64,000 nt of DNA, taken from positions 1 through 64,000 of the forward strand of contig BPGT01000001.1 of assembly GCA_026003175.1 (NCBI GenBank), read 5' to 3'. Position numbers and translations under genes: made by a program. Below the pieces are notes generated by a model. It searched no databases. It was not told the DNA's origin and saw only the letters and a program-made list of their open reading frames with translations. Shown here piece after piece: positions 50,724-59,775 of the stretch (its first letter is position 1; each line of letters opens with the position of its first letter). The DNA is from Armatimonadota bacterium (lineage in GTDB: Bacteria; Armatimonadota; HRBIN16).

Positions 50724-52018
50724 GGTGCGTCTCCCTCCAGTTCGTGCAGCTTCTCGAAGAAGTTCGGGAAGGTTTTCTGAACACACTCCGGGTTGGCAAT
50801 GGCTATGCCCGGCACACGTAACCCGATGATCGCGAACGCCATCGCAATACGGTGGTCATTGTAGGTCTGCACTGTGCCCCCTTGTGGTGTGCCCGGGTAG
50901 ATTGTTAACCCGTCGATATGTTCTTCCACATCCACCCCCAGCCTACGCAGCTCGGTGGCGACTGCGCTCACTCGGTTGCTCTCCTGGTAGCGGGCGTGCT
51001 CTACCCCGCGAATGCGTGTGGGACTATCGGCAAAGGGCGCAACCACCGCCAGCGTGATGAAGGTATCCGAAATGTCCGACATGTTCACATCCACACCGTG
51101 CAGGACGCCTGTACCTGTGACCTCTACTGCGTCCGACAGCCAGCGCACCGAACAGCCCATCTGTTCCAGAATATCCACGAAGCGAATGTCGCCCTGCAGG
51201 GAGTCGCGGCTCAGTCCGCGCACGCACACACGCCCGCCAGTTATCGCCGCAGCGGCGAAAAAGTAGGAAGCGGCGGTGGCGTCGGGTTCTACAGGGTACA
51301 CCGCCTCTCCCGCCAGTCTATACCGCTGGGGGGCAGGCACTACGATGCGATCTTTCTCCTCTTCCCACACTGCATCTACACCAAACTGCCGCATCATCCT
51401 CAGTGTCATCTGCACAAAGGGCGCGGACACCAGCTCGCCTTCTATGTGTATCGTCACAGAACCCTCAGCGCGGGGAGACACCATCATCAGCGCAGAAAGG
51501 AACTGGCTGCTGATATCGCCACGCATCGATACCTTGCCTCCGCGCAATCCGCGTGCCCGCACAAGCACCGGCGGGCAACCCGTGCCCAGCTCGGAGACCG
51601 CTTCAGCCCCCAACGCGTTCAGTGCGTCCAGCAGAGGCTGAACGGGACGCTGGCGCATACGCGGTGTGCCATCTATGCGATAGGTTCCCTCGCCCAGTGC
51701 GACCAGTGCGGTCAGGAAACGCGCCGCCGTACCCGCGTTTGCCACCCAGAGTTCCGCCTCCCTGGCGGGTATTCTGCCTCCCTCTCCATAAATCACAATG
51801 GTTTCACTTTGTGGTTGTTCCACCAAGAAACCCAGCCGGCGCAGGCTTTCGCGCATCACCTGAGTGTCCTCCGAATCGAGGGCGTGCGAGATGGTCACTC
51901 TCTGTTGGCATAACGCAGCAATCAACAGAGCACGATTGGTGATGCTTTTGGATCCCGGTAGATCCACGCAGACATCGGGCGGAGAGGATAGCGGGACGAT
52001 TTTGCGAAGGGTGTTCAT
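50720..52018 (-). CDS. aroA: 3-phosphoshikimate 1-carboxyvinyltransferase (EPSP synthase)
   Basis: A 432-residue enzyme joining shikimate 3-phosphate with PEP. LPGSKSITNRALLIAALCQQ is the signature 1 region, WVANAGTAARFLTALVALGE the substrate loop, and HGVDVNMSDISDTFITLAVV and YNDHRIAMAFAIIGLRV the C-terminal motifs. It overlaps tyrA upstream and cmk downstream by 4 nt each, a fully coupled operon. Confidence 0.97.
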   Translation of the reverse strand: MNTLRKIVPLSSPPDVCVDLPGSKSITNRALLIAALCQQRVTISHALDSEDTQVMRESLRRLGFLVEQPQSETIVIYGEGGRIPAREAELWVANAGTAARFLTALVALGEGTYRIDGTPRMRQRPVQPLLDALNALGAEAVSELGTGCPPVLVRARGLRGGKVSMRGDISSQFLSALMMVSPRAEGSVTIHIEGELVSAPFVQMTLRMMRQFGVDAVWEEEKDRIVVPAPQRYRLAGEAVYPVEPDATAASYFFAAAAITGGRVCVRGLSRDSLQGDIRFVDILEQMGCSVRWLSDAVEVTGTGVLHGVDVNMSDISDTFITLAVVAPFADSPTRIRGVEHARYQESNRVSAVATELRRLGVDVEEHIDGLTIYPGTPQGGTVQTYNDHRIAMAFAIIGLRVPGIAIANPECVQKTFPNFFEKLHELEGDAP

Positions 52019-52863
52019 AATCCAAACGCCTGTCGCAGGATCCGGGCGTCGACGAACAGCCGTTGTATGGTCTCGGCATCCTCATCGGCAATGGCGGAGC
52101 GCACCTCCTGCAGCTTGCCGATAAACTCGTCGATAGCCCATAGCACGTGGTCGCGGTTATGCAGGAAGATATCGCGCCACAGCTCCGGCGAGCTGGCGGC
52201 GACGCGCGTGCCGTCACGGAAACTACCGCCAATCAACTGGGGATAGGGCGTGTTCTCGGCGACATGTACCAGAGCCAGTGCCAGCGCGTGAGGCAGGTGG
52301 CTGGTGAGCGCAACCGCACGGTCGTGCTCGTTGGGGTCGGCGGTAATAACCTGTGCGCCTACTCCTTGTGCCAGCGCGATAACCTTCTGCAAGGCGTGCG
52401 GTGAGGTTTTCTCCGTCGGCGTCAATGCCCAGGTCGTTCCCTCGAACAGGTCCGCACGGGCGTTGTGCACGCCGGTCTGTTCGGAACCCGCCATCGGGTG
52501 GCCGCCCACAAAACGCTCGCCCAGCAGGTCGGTCGCCTGCTGGACAATAGTGCTTTTGACGGAGCCCACATCGGTCACTACGCACTCTGCAGAAAGCCAC
52601 TGCAGACACCGTTTCATGGTGGGCACAATCAGCCCCACTGGTGTGCACACTACTACCATATCCGCACCGGTGACGCCCTCCTGCAGCGAAGTGGTGGCTT
52701 CATCGACGGCTCCTGCCTGCAGGGCGACCTGTAGCCGTTCCGTATTGCGCCCCACGCCCACGACACGATTTGCCAGCCCGCGCTGGCGTACCGCCATGCC
52801 AAGTGAACCGCCGATCAGCCCCACGCCAACGATGCATAGCCTGTCGCAAATCGCTTCTGCCAT
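52015..52863 (-). CDS. tyrA: Prephenate dehydrogenase
   Basis: A 282-residue NAD(P)-dependent enzyme of tyrosine synthesis. RLCIVGVGLIGGSLGMAVRQ is the dinucleotide fold, FVGGHPMAGSEQTGVHNARA holds the catalytic His region, and SFRDGTRVAASSPELWRDIF the C-terminal helical domain. No ACT or chorismate mutase domain is fused. The ATG at 52863 has AGGAGGGA upstream; an ATG at 52878 overlaps the previous stop (ATGA) and is a possible start. Confidence 0.93.
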   Translation of the reverse strand: MAEAICDRLCIVGVGLIGGSLGMAVRQRGLANRVVGVGRNTERLQVALQAGAVDEATTSLQEGVTGADMVVVCTPVGLIVPTMKRCLQWLSAECVVTDVGSVKSTIVQQATDLLGERFVGGHPMAGSEQTGVHNARADLFEGTTWALTPTEKTSPHALQKVIALAQGVGAQVITADPNEHDRAVALTSHLPHALALALVHVAENTPYPQLIGGSFRDGTRVAASSPELWRDIFLHNRDHVLWAIDEFIGKLQEVRSAIADEDAETIQRLFVDARILRQAFGL

Positions 52864-52874
52864 GCTGTCCCTCC

Positions 52875-53897
52875 TCATATGCTGCGTCCAACCGCCGGAG
52901 CGAGGGCGCGCAGACGCTCCATCATCTGTGCAAACGCCTCGAAACGCAACGACTGCGGACCGTCCTTCAGGGCGCGTTCGGGGTGCGGATGGACCTCTAC
53001 GATGATGCCGTCTGCTCCCGCCGCGATAGCTGCTGCCGCTACTGCCGGTACAAGGCTCGCCTTGCCCGTGCCGTGCGAGGGGTCGGCGATGACGGGCAGG
53101 TGCGACAGCTCCTTCGCTACCGGAATGGCGTTGATGTCGAAGGTATTGCGGGTGTAGGTTTCGAAGGTGCGGATGCCTCGCTCACACAGGATGATGTTGT
53201 AGTTGCCGCGCGAGGCGATGTATTCCGCTGCCTGCATCCACTCTTCAATCAGGGATGCCCAACCGCGCTTAAGCAGCACTGGCATATTCGTATTGCCAAT
53301 CTCTTTCAGCAGGGCAAAATTGGTCATGTTGCGCGTGCCCACCTGAAAGATGTCGGTGTAACGAGCGACCAGCTCCACGTCGCGGGTATCCATCACCTCG
53401 GTAACGATGGGCAGTCCTGTCTCTTCGCGTGCTGCCGCGAGCAGCTTGAGCCCCTCTTCGCCCATACCCTGGAACGAGTAGGGCGAGGTACTGGGTTTAT
53501 ATGCCCCACCGCGCAAGATATGCGCGCCTGCTTGCTTGACAAAACGGGCGGTCTGCATCAGCTGCTCTTCCGACTCGATAGTGCACGGACCCGCCATCAC
53601 CGTCAAGCGGTTTCCTCCGATGGGTACGCCGCGCACCTCGATGACTGTGCCTTCTGGGCGAAAAGCACGTCCCACCAGCTTGTACGGCTTGGAGATGATG
53701 ACCACCCGTTCGACGTAGGGCAGCGCTTGCAGCTGCTCGGAAAGGGCCGCCTTTTCGGTATCCAGCACGCCGATACAACCGACGATGGTGCGCTCTACCC
53801 CGCGCGAGACGTGCACACCGAACCCGCGCGATTTCAGGTTATCGGTCAACTCCTCCAGGTCTCTATCCGTTGCCTGAGGTGTGAGTACGATAATCAA
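52875..53897 (-). CDS. aroF: 3-deoxy-7-phosphoheptulonate synthase (DAHP synthase, AroF/AroAbeta type)
   Basis: A 340-residue enzyme condensing PEP and erythrose 4-phosphate. Residues 1 to 75 form a small ferredoxin-like regulatory domain (IIVLTPQATDRDLEELTDNL). The barrel has VMAGPCTIESEEQLM, LRGGAYKPSTSPYSFQGMG and VIADPSHGTGKASLVP, the class of DAHP synthases seen in Thermotoga and Bacillus. The start is TTG at 53897, with AAGGAGGG upstream, since the family begins IIVL. First gene of the operon. Confidence 0.93.
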   Translation of the reverse strand: MIIVLTPQATDRDLEELTDNLKSRGFGVHVSRGVERTIVGCIGVLDTEKAALSEQLQALPYVERVVIISKPYKLVGRAFRPEGTVIEVRGVPIGGNRLTVMAGPCTIESEEQLMQTARFVKQAGAHILRGGAYKPSTSPYSFQGMGEEGLKLLAAAREETGLPIVTEVMDTRDVELVARYTDIFQVGTRNMTNFALLKEIGNTNMPVLLKRGWASLIEEWMQAAEYIASRGNYNIILCERGIRTFETYTRNTFDINAIPVAKELSHLPVIADPSHGTGKASLVPAVAAAAIAAGADGIIVEVHPHPERALKDGPQSLRFEAFAQMMERLRALAPAVGRSI

Positions 53898-53984
53898 GGC
53901 GACGATGTCCCTCCTTCTGCGATCTGGCAACAGGGGTTGGTGAAGGAATTATACAGGAACAGAGAGGCAATCGTCAACCGCTAT

Positions 53985-54010
53985 TGGAGGGCGAGGCTCG
54001 CGCCGAGCCG
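53985..54010 (+). repeat. GAGGGCGAGGCTCC repeat
   Basis: TTGGAGGGCGAGGCTCGCGC followed by CGAGCC, one base different from the commonest copy. Confidence 0.7.
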
Positions 54011-54029
54011 TCGGTGCCATTGCGCCCTC

Positions 54030-54110
54030 CACCTCACCCCATGCCCCCTTCCCTGTGAGGGAAGGGGGCAACTCCCCTCTCCTCGCAGGAGAGGGGAAGG
54101 GGGAGAGGTG
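54030..54110. repeat. 81-bp copy of the CCCCTTCCC inverted-repeat element
   Basis: Ends are CACCTCACCCC and GGGGGAGAGGTG. The internal hairpins match copies A to C, but the Rhs part is absent, so the element moves on its own. Confidence 0.75.
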
Positions 54111-54261
54111 GAATCTTTAGAAAAACTCTCCCCACCCCCGCCAAAATGCTTGACAACCACGCAAGGATGCGATATAGTGTCACCAGTAGCACATCTCCCG
54201 CAGTATGGCGAAAATCTCAAGAGGGGTTTTCACAACATTACAAAGGAGGGTGCTTACCAAA

Positions 54262-54378
54262 ATGTTACGACGCTTTCCGTATCTGCGCACACTGGCTACC
54301 GTGTGCATCTCCAGCTTCAGTGTGGAGGATGGAATGCTGAATTTTGCACTACTGTGGGGGGATAAACCTACTTCTTAA
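54262..54378 (+). CDS. Small ORF of 38 codons with signal-like start
   Basis: MLRRFPYLRTLATVCISSFS begins 11 nt after AAAGGAGGG. It ends 10 nt before the next gene's ATG, so it may be a leader peptide or a remnant of a former N-terminus. Weak support; no family. Confidence 0.35.
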   Translation: MLRRFPYLRTLATVCISSFSVEDGMLNFALLWGDKPTS

Positions 54379-54388
54379 GAACTACCTT

Positions 54389-55895
54389 ATGCACGCATTA
54401 CATGCGGCAATGTTGACTGTGCTTGCTATTTGCGTCATGGTTTCACCTCTCCAATCCCAGGCTCAAGGCAGATGGGTTAAGCATTACGAAGCACAAGGTT
54501 CCACTGTATATGATCTTTCCCCACGTCCCCCCTATGGTAACTGGCCGGTAGTGTATCACTGGAGCGACTATGGCTGGCCTCTGCCTTGGACACCCATTCT
54601 GTCCTATAGCTCAAATACAGACTTTAGCGCTCGTGCCAACGGTACGGTAACCGCAGTATGGCAGTGGCTTGACGCTAACGGCAATCCCGCACCGAACCCG
54701 CCGACAAGGGTTTACCTCAAGATTACAGCTGGTGCGGGGTGGGGGGGCCTTAGGAGCCTCGGCGCCTTCCTTATTTGCCCATTCTGCCGACAATGGATGG
54801 GGGGCGCCTTACCGATGGCAGTACCATCCGGGGCAATCAGCGACGGGAAATTCGTGGGGAGTGTATTTGATCCAGCGTACACCGGTGATACAAAACGGTA
54901 TCGCCGAAATCCGTGTCTCTGCCATGCTGGACTCCCAGATACAAGGACACTGCCCGGCAAACCAGTATGGTCAGGTTTATGCCAGCGCAAGCTTCGCTGT
55001 AGACCAGGATACTCGTGGGGCGGTGATTACCAGCACTCTAGACCCTACCTACCATCGTGAGGTTCAGGTTGTCAATGGACAGACCCAGCCTGTGCGTGTA
55101 TTGAATACACCGGATAACGTCGGTACCATGTATGGTGACACGCTAGCCCCAATTTGCTATGGCATGGATGCCCGGACAGTCGTAGACTACCGCGTCGCCC
55201 CGTTTGGGGTGTGGGGAGGTGATAGCTATTACCATTGGTATAGTTCCCTCACTGGCGCCTACGACGAGGGAACGTGGATGCCGACGCCGGTGGAGCCCTT
55301 CTCTGTAACGTACGTTGCGACAAATCTGCTTGGGTTTCCAGTGGTGGTACCTGGTAAGGTAGACCATATCCACTTGCGCCTTGTGGATAGTGCAGACAGC
55401 GCCAACCTAACGGCTAACTACTACATGCGGTTCCACGAGGTGTATGAGGATTGGTGGGAGGACGGATTATATGCTCAATCTCACCAGTATCCTCGTAGGT
55501 CTGTCCAAGAGTACCGGCAAGACTGGCAGTTTCTGTGCACACTGCAAAACGATACATCGGTGCAGCAGTCTCAACGCTTGACCAGTACGGTAACCATTTC
55601 TAAAACCGAAACAGGACAGATCGAGGCTACCGTACCATCTGGACGTGTCGCAACATTGTTCACGCTTAAAACAGGCATCTCGGTCGGGACAACCAAGACT
55701 GTGACTTTTTCGCAAGAGGACACGGTAGCTGTTGCCCCGTATACCGCATTGGAAGTGTACGGCGCTATCACGTGGTGTGCACGGAAAGGAGCCTGCAGCA
55801 AATGGGGGGCTCAAGGCTACATAGCCGACGTGGAATGGACAGGCATCAGCGTGTCGCCTGTAAAGTCTTGGGCGTACATAGAGTATCCGCTGTGA
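54389..55895 (+). pseudogene. Exported protein of unknown function, frameshifted in a G7 tract
   Basis: The first frame begins with a signal peptide (HAAMLTVLAICVMVSPLQSQ, residues 5-24) and continues to TRVYLKITAGAGWG at the run of seven G (54731-54737). Without one G the reading moves to the second frame, ALGASAPSLFAHSADNGWGA, which runs to a stop at 55895, giving about 500 residues. Cysteine and aromatic content suggest an extracellular beta-rich protein. No family recognised. The G7 tract could be a phase-variation switch or a sequencing error. Followed by another exported protein gene, 92 bp away. Confidence 0.6.
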
Positions 55896-55987
55896 GAGTA
55901 TCGCCTGTGATGGCGACGGGGGTTAAGGGAACCGACCATAGTAGTGTTGATCCACCCCCAAGAAAAGCAAAGAAGGAGGTTCGCTGC

Positions 55988-56791
55988 ATGAAGACCACTC
56001 TTTACGTGGTTGTAGTCGCCCTGCTGATCAGCGTTGGCGTCTCGGCACAAGAATCCGCAATAAGGACAAGACTTTTGCAGCGATGGCGAGAGCGCATTGT
56101 GGGGTTCTTCCCTCGCGAGGTATCGACGGATTCGCTGAAAGACGCACTTTTTCTGCGCAAACTTTCACAACAGTATCCTGATAACCTCGCTGTCTATACG
56201 GCAATGGTCTTTGCCGACGAAGCGTTTCGCGATGCCGAGAAAGAGCGGCTCCACAGGGATCGTGCCACTTCCAACCTCGGCAAAACGCAGCTCGGACTGT
56301 TGCTGTTTCAGGAGTGGCTAGATACAAGTTACCCCCCTGTGGGAGGAGCGGGCGAACTAAGCAGGTTTCATCTGCTCCACGAGGCAGAGAACCTTCTGGA
56401 AACAGGCTACAAAACAAAAAGGGATCCATTCGTCGGCTACCTTCTTGCTGTAGCCTATTCCTATGACTCCCCGCGCGAGACCCGTTTTCAGGACATGCGG
56501 CAGCAGCTTCTGTCTGTGCTCCAGCACTTTATGCCAGCGACGCTGGTTAAGCAAATCACCGAGGTAAAGGTGACACAGCGTCCCGATGCATCAACAGTAG
56601 CTGGGACGATAGTACCTGAATATCGGCGTCAGGTAAGAACGGTACTCAGAACCTATCGGGAATGGCTGATGCTTCGTGAGTGGTTAGAGACCGCCGAGCC
56701 CGGCAAGCCGCGTGTACGCAAGCAGGTTCATCCCACCAAAGAGGAAGAGCAACTAGCCAAATACCTGGAACAGGTCATCGCAAAACTGTGA
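55988..56791 (+). CDS. Exported protein of unknown function
   Basis: A 267-residue protein with a signal peptide (TTLYVVVVALLISVGVSAQ). The remainder is helical and charged (RLLQRWRERIVGFFPREVS, DNLAVYTAMVFADEAFRDAE, then YREWLMLREWLETAEPGKPR), with a possible TPR-like layout. The ATG at 55988 has AAGGAGG upstream. It lies between the frameshifted exported protein and an Rhs remnant. No family recognised. Confidence 0.6.
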   Translation: MKTTLYVVVVALLISVGVSAQESAIRTRLLQRWRERIVGFFPREVSTDSLKDALFLRKLSQQYPDNLAVYTAMVFADEAFRDAEKERLHRDRATSNLGKTQLGLLLFQEWLDTSYPPVGGAGELSRFHLLHEAENLLETGYKTKRDPFVGYLLAVAYSYDSPRETRFQDMRQQLLSVLQHFMPATLVKQITEVKVTQRPDASTVAGTIVPEYRRQVRTVLRTYREWLMLREWLETAEPGKPRVRKQVHPTKEEEQLAKYLEQVIAKL

Positions 56792-56809
56792 GGGAGCGCA
56801 ATCTACGAA

Positions 56810-57762
56810 GTGGGCGTACCCCCAAGATTTCAGTACGGCGGGCAGGCTGGTTTGGATACATCGAGACTACGGTGGTGGCAACGTGCAGTTAGCGTATGAA
56901 TACGCCTACGGATTTGACGGAGGCAGGCGTTGGCGCAAGGATTACATCAACGGAGTGTGGACGCGGTATCCGTGTGGTGTGGCGTGCGGAGCGGGCGAGC
57001 TGGTAGAGCAGCAGAAGCCGCTGGAGGGTGGCAGTTGGACGACCAGTGCTCTGTATCTGCAGGGCATTTCGCTGGTGCGTCGAAACGGTGAGTGGCATCA
57101 CTTTGACCCGTTGGGGAGAAACCTACCCCCCCTGCCCCCCTTTCCTGCGAGGGAAGGGGGCGTCCGACGCGCGGCTCCCCTCTCCTCGTAGGAGAGGGGA
57201 AGGGGGAGAGGTTGACCAACCAGGCATCGCGGAAGTGATGAGGAACATGCCGGCATCAGTGATCAGCAACAACCTGGTTGATGTGTTCGGGGTGTTGCGG
57301 TATCAGCAGGGCAGTGCCGAGACGCCGTGGAGGTGGAAGACCGACAGGATAAGCGACGAGGGTCTCCTGGTGAGCATGGGATGGAAGAGTTGGTGCTGGG
57401 TGATTTTGCCCGGTAGGTTGTGCGTCGGTGCAGGATGTCGTGGAAACCCGAAGTGCCCTCCCAAAAATCCTAGCGACCCAGCATACGCAGGCTGTTTGAC
57501 CATTTGCAAATCTTTCGCTGCCTATTGCAAGGCACTACCTCAGGGGTCTTCGCTGTGCGAGAGCGTCTTGAAGCTTGGCTGCGAGGCGATTTGCGCAGAC
57601 ATTAACAACCGCGATTATTTCGGAGGATGCTACAAACCCTGTCTTCACCTCCCTAGCACCACGTGCAGTGACTGTTGCGAAAAACTTTGCCCAGGCAAAG
57701 GCGGAGGACCAGCCAAATGTTGGAGAAGGTGCGTCCTTGCTCCAGAGCCGGATAGCAATTAG
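56810..57762 (+). pseudogene. Rhs core tail fragment B with Cys-rich C-terminus, split by an inverted-repeat element
   Basis: The first part reads GRLVWIHRDYGGGNVQLAYE and YAYGFDGGRRWRKDYINGVW, then GISLVRRNGEWHHFDPLG, an Rhs/YD core. At 57120 a 94-bp element interrupts it, and the frame changes. After it comes GIAEVMRNMPASVISNNLVD, then VFGVLRYQQGSAETPWRWK and a unique C-terminus with 18 or so cysteines (CLTICKSFAAYC, CYKPCLHLPSTTC and CSDCCEKLC). The absence of the Rhs body and start makes it an orphan tip. The 161-residue gene behind it is the candidate partner. Confidence 0.7.
57120..57333 (+). repeat. 214-bp Rhs homology block, copy B
   Basis: Near-identical to copies A (28755) and C (58432). 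The first 94 bp (57120-57213) are the inverted-repeat element; the rest is Rhs core end. Element insertion lies just after the DPLG codons. Confidence 0.85.
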
Positions 57763-57826
57763 GCACGCACCCCATTCAGCGTCCTTGAACATCCCTTAAA
57801 GGAGCCGAAAAGGAGGGAGTACAGAC

Positions 57827-58312
57827 ATGAAGACGATGGTGCTAAGAAAGATAGGCAATAAGGTGCTAGAACCACCTTTATTTTTCCCACAAGGGACAGA
57901 GTTCGTAAGAATAGAAATATTAGCTGACAAAAACATGGGGAAAGAGGAATACGATGTTGGCTATGTCGCAGTGGTACCAGCAAGATGGGAAGAGGTTGAA
58001 AGGTTCTACCAACAGCGCTACCGCAACGAAAAAGTACGTTGGCACCATCCACGCACAGGCAAGATCAAGAGCGTTGCGGTAATTTTGAGCCGTTCGAACG
58101 GCAAGGCGAAGGAAACCGTTGCCACGCTGACATTCTCGGACGGGGCGGAAGGGGAAGCCGCCCCCAAGTACATCGGCAGCAGGCAGGGGAAGTGGACAAC
58201 TATATACGCCTTAGTGGAGGCAGATGAACTTCGAGCTCAGCTGGATGCTCTGGCGAAAGACCCCGTAGGGCACCTCGTCACGTTCTCAATCCACATACCA
58301 CAAATTGAATAG
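57827..58312 (+). CDS. 161-residue soluble protein, candidate partner of Rhs tip B
   Basis: A soluble protein starting MKTMVLRKIGNKVLEPPLFF, with AAAGGAGGG 9 nt upstream. It is a mix of beta strands and helices (VGYVAVVPARWEEVERFYQQ and IYALVEADELRAQLDALAKD). It lies 64 bp after the Rhs tip B stop and just before tip C, the place expected of an immunity gene. No family recognised; the immunity role is inference. Confidence 0.55.
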   Translation: MKTMVLRKIGNKVLEPPLFFPQGTEFVRIEILADKNMGKEEYDVGYVAVVPARWEEVERFYQQRYRNEKVRWHHPRTGKIKSVAVILSRSNGKAKETVATLTFSDGAEGEAAPKYIGSRQGKWTTIYALVEADELRAQLDALAKDPVGHLVTFSIHIPQIE

Positions 58313-58336
58313 GGATAGTGAAGCCGTGTGGTGTAA

Positions 58337-58870
58337 GACGGTATGTTCCTCTTTCCCGGTGGAGGTGGCAGGAGGAGTCTACGAAACGACAGGAACGAGC
58401 GGCCTCGCTCCGATCCGCTGGGCACGGAGGAAACCTAACCCCCCTGCCCCCCTTCCCTACAAGGGAAGGGGGCGTCCGACGCGCGGCTCCCCTCTCCTCG
58501 TAGGAGAGGGGAAGGGGGAGAGGTTGACCAACCAGGCATCGCGGAAGTGATGAGGAACATGTCGGCATCGGTGGTCAGCAACAACCTGGTTGATGTGTTC
58601 GGGGTGTTGCGGTATCAGCAGGGCAGTGCCGAGACGCCGTGGAGGTGGAAGGGCAAGAAAACAGGTGGGGAAGGTTTTCAGCTTGCACGCAACAGGATGA
58701 TACTACCGGAGCGCAACCTGGTCCCGCTGTGGGAAGTGATACTGCCGCCTCCACCGCCAAGCAAGGACCCTGGTTACTGGCAGTGTGTCTATCAATGTGT
58801 TCGCCAAATGTGGAAAAACAGAGGCTTTCCAGAGGTCGATTGGGCTTGCCTGCTGTGCGGCAGACCCTGA
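58337..58870 (+). pseudogene. Rhs core tail fragment C, split by the same element
   Basis: From 58337 the frame reads MFLFPGGGGRRSLRNDRNER then PRSDPLGTEET and a stop made by the element at 58432. After it the same frame resumes with VMRNMSASVVSNNLVDVFGV and LRYQQGSAETPWRWKGKK, then a unique C-terminus with PPPPPSKDPGYWQCVYQCVR and WACLLCGRP. The tail may continue in another frame after 58870. The DPxYxxCxxxC pattern is shared with tip B (DPAYAGCLTIC). Candidate partner: the membrane protein at 59044. Confidence 0.65.
58432..58645 (+). repeat. 214-bp Rhs homology block, copy C
   Basis: Near-identical to copies A and B. Element part 58432-58525, Rhs part 58526-58645. B and C are the closest pair, sharing TCGTAGGAG where A has TCGCAGGAG. 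Confidence 0.85.
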
Positions 58871-59043
58871 AACCGGTGACCAAATCTATCTGCTGTGGCA
58901 TCTCCACAGCCTGTCTGGGGGGTACGGGCGACCGAAATGGCCTGTATCGTCTCGTTCTGCCTTCTCGAGTGCCTGGTCGACCGTAAGCCGGTTCCGCCAG
59001 TAGCCACCAAAGCAATACCATGCGTGCAGGAGGTCGTTAAACA

Positions 59044-59592
59044 ATGAACAAGCAGTACCTCATCAGTTGGCTGTTGATCGGGTTTCTAGTGGGGTTAGGC
59101 TTTGGCACGCGCGCGGTAGCCTTAGTCTCCTCCATGACCCCCGAGGTCGCTCGATGGAGTATCCTGTTGACACTGTCCGCAGCAAGTTTGCTACTTGCTA
59201 CACTTTGGCGCCCCTTCGAACTGTATCCCTTGTGGGCGCGTTTCGCTAGCCTACTGACAATCAGCGGGTGGGTCGCACTGGTAGCAGGATACCCGTTGTG
59301 GGGAGGCGGAGAGTTCTACGGTCTCGGATGGACGCTCTCTGTATACCTGGTCATCGCGGGGATAGTGTTTGAGTTCTACCGCCAGGCCAGAAGGCGACAG
59401 ATCGATCGTCCGATCCTTGCTTGGTCACGCCTCGTGCCTGCTGTGATAGCGTGCGTGTCATTAGTTCATCTACTCGTGTATCAACCGTTCCACTCTCCAG
59501 CCACGTTGGTGTTACTCTTTGTCACCGTGCTTGTAGGCTTAACGGCTTGTGCTGCTGGCGATTTGTCATCTGCGAATACGTCCTCTGCATGA
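59044..59592 (+). CDS. Membrane protein of about six helices, candidate partner of Rhs tip C
   Basis: A 182-residue protein (YLISWLLIGFLVGLGFG first helix) with five to six hydrophobic segments and AGGAGGT 9 nt upstream. It lies 173 bp after the tip C stop. Like the three-helix partner of tip A it is membrane-embedded, as expected of immunity to a membrane-acting toxin. No family recognised. Confidence 0.55.
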   Translation: MNKQYLISWLLIGFLVGLGFGTRAVALVSSMTPEVARWSILLTLSAASLLLATLWRPFELYPLWARFASLLTISGWVALVAGYPLWGGGEFYGLGWTLSVYLVIAGIVFEFYRQARRRQIDRPILAWSRLVPAVIACVSLVHLLVYQPFHSPATLVLLFVTVLVGLTACAAGDLSSANTSSA

Positions 59593-59628
59593 GTGTCCAG
59601 CACCCCGGAATGCTCCTGCTGGGCGCAC

Positions 59629-59711
59629 ATCGGCTCGGCGGGAGCCTCGCCCTCTAGAGGGCTATCAGCCAGCGCAGGCTGGCTTCGTTCGAAAGGGAAC
59701 GGCTTGAGCCA
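59629..59711 (-). repeat. Composite repeat, inverted copy
   Basis: Reverse complement of the 9539-9625 composite: GGCTCGGCGGGAGCCTCGCC, then AGCCAGCGCAGGCTGGCT, then GGGAACGGCTTGAGCC. Confidence 0.75.
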
Positions 59712-59775
59712 TGAACGCTCTTGGAGGAACGGACAGCATATGTCCCCTGCAGGCGAGGCGCCTGTGGTCAAGAAT

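Larger units (their letters stand above)
53898..54261. other. Intergenic region between the aro operon and the accessory island
   Basis: No gene is supported. It holds a GAGGGCGAGGCTCC repeat (53985-54010), an inverted-repeat element (54030-54110) and, near the end, the ribosome site AAAGGAGGG of a small ORF. The local base composition becomes AT-richer after about 54140. Confidence 0.6.

Noticed and set aside
52770-54365. 531-codon plus-strand frame opposite the DAHP synthase
   Set aside because: Pure antisense of tyrA and aroF with no recognisable protein features.
57028-57206. Upstream extension of the Rhs B tail frame through the inverted-repeat element
   Set aside because: The frame upstream of the element encodes Rhs sequence in another frame, so the extension is accidental.
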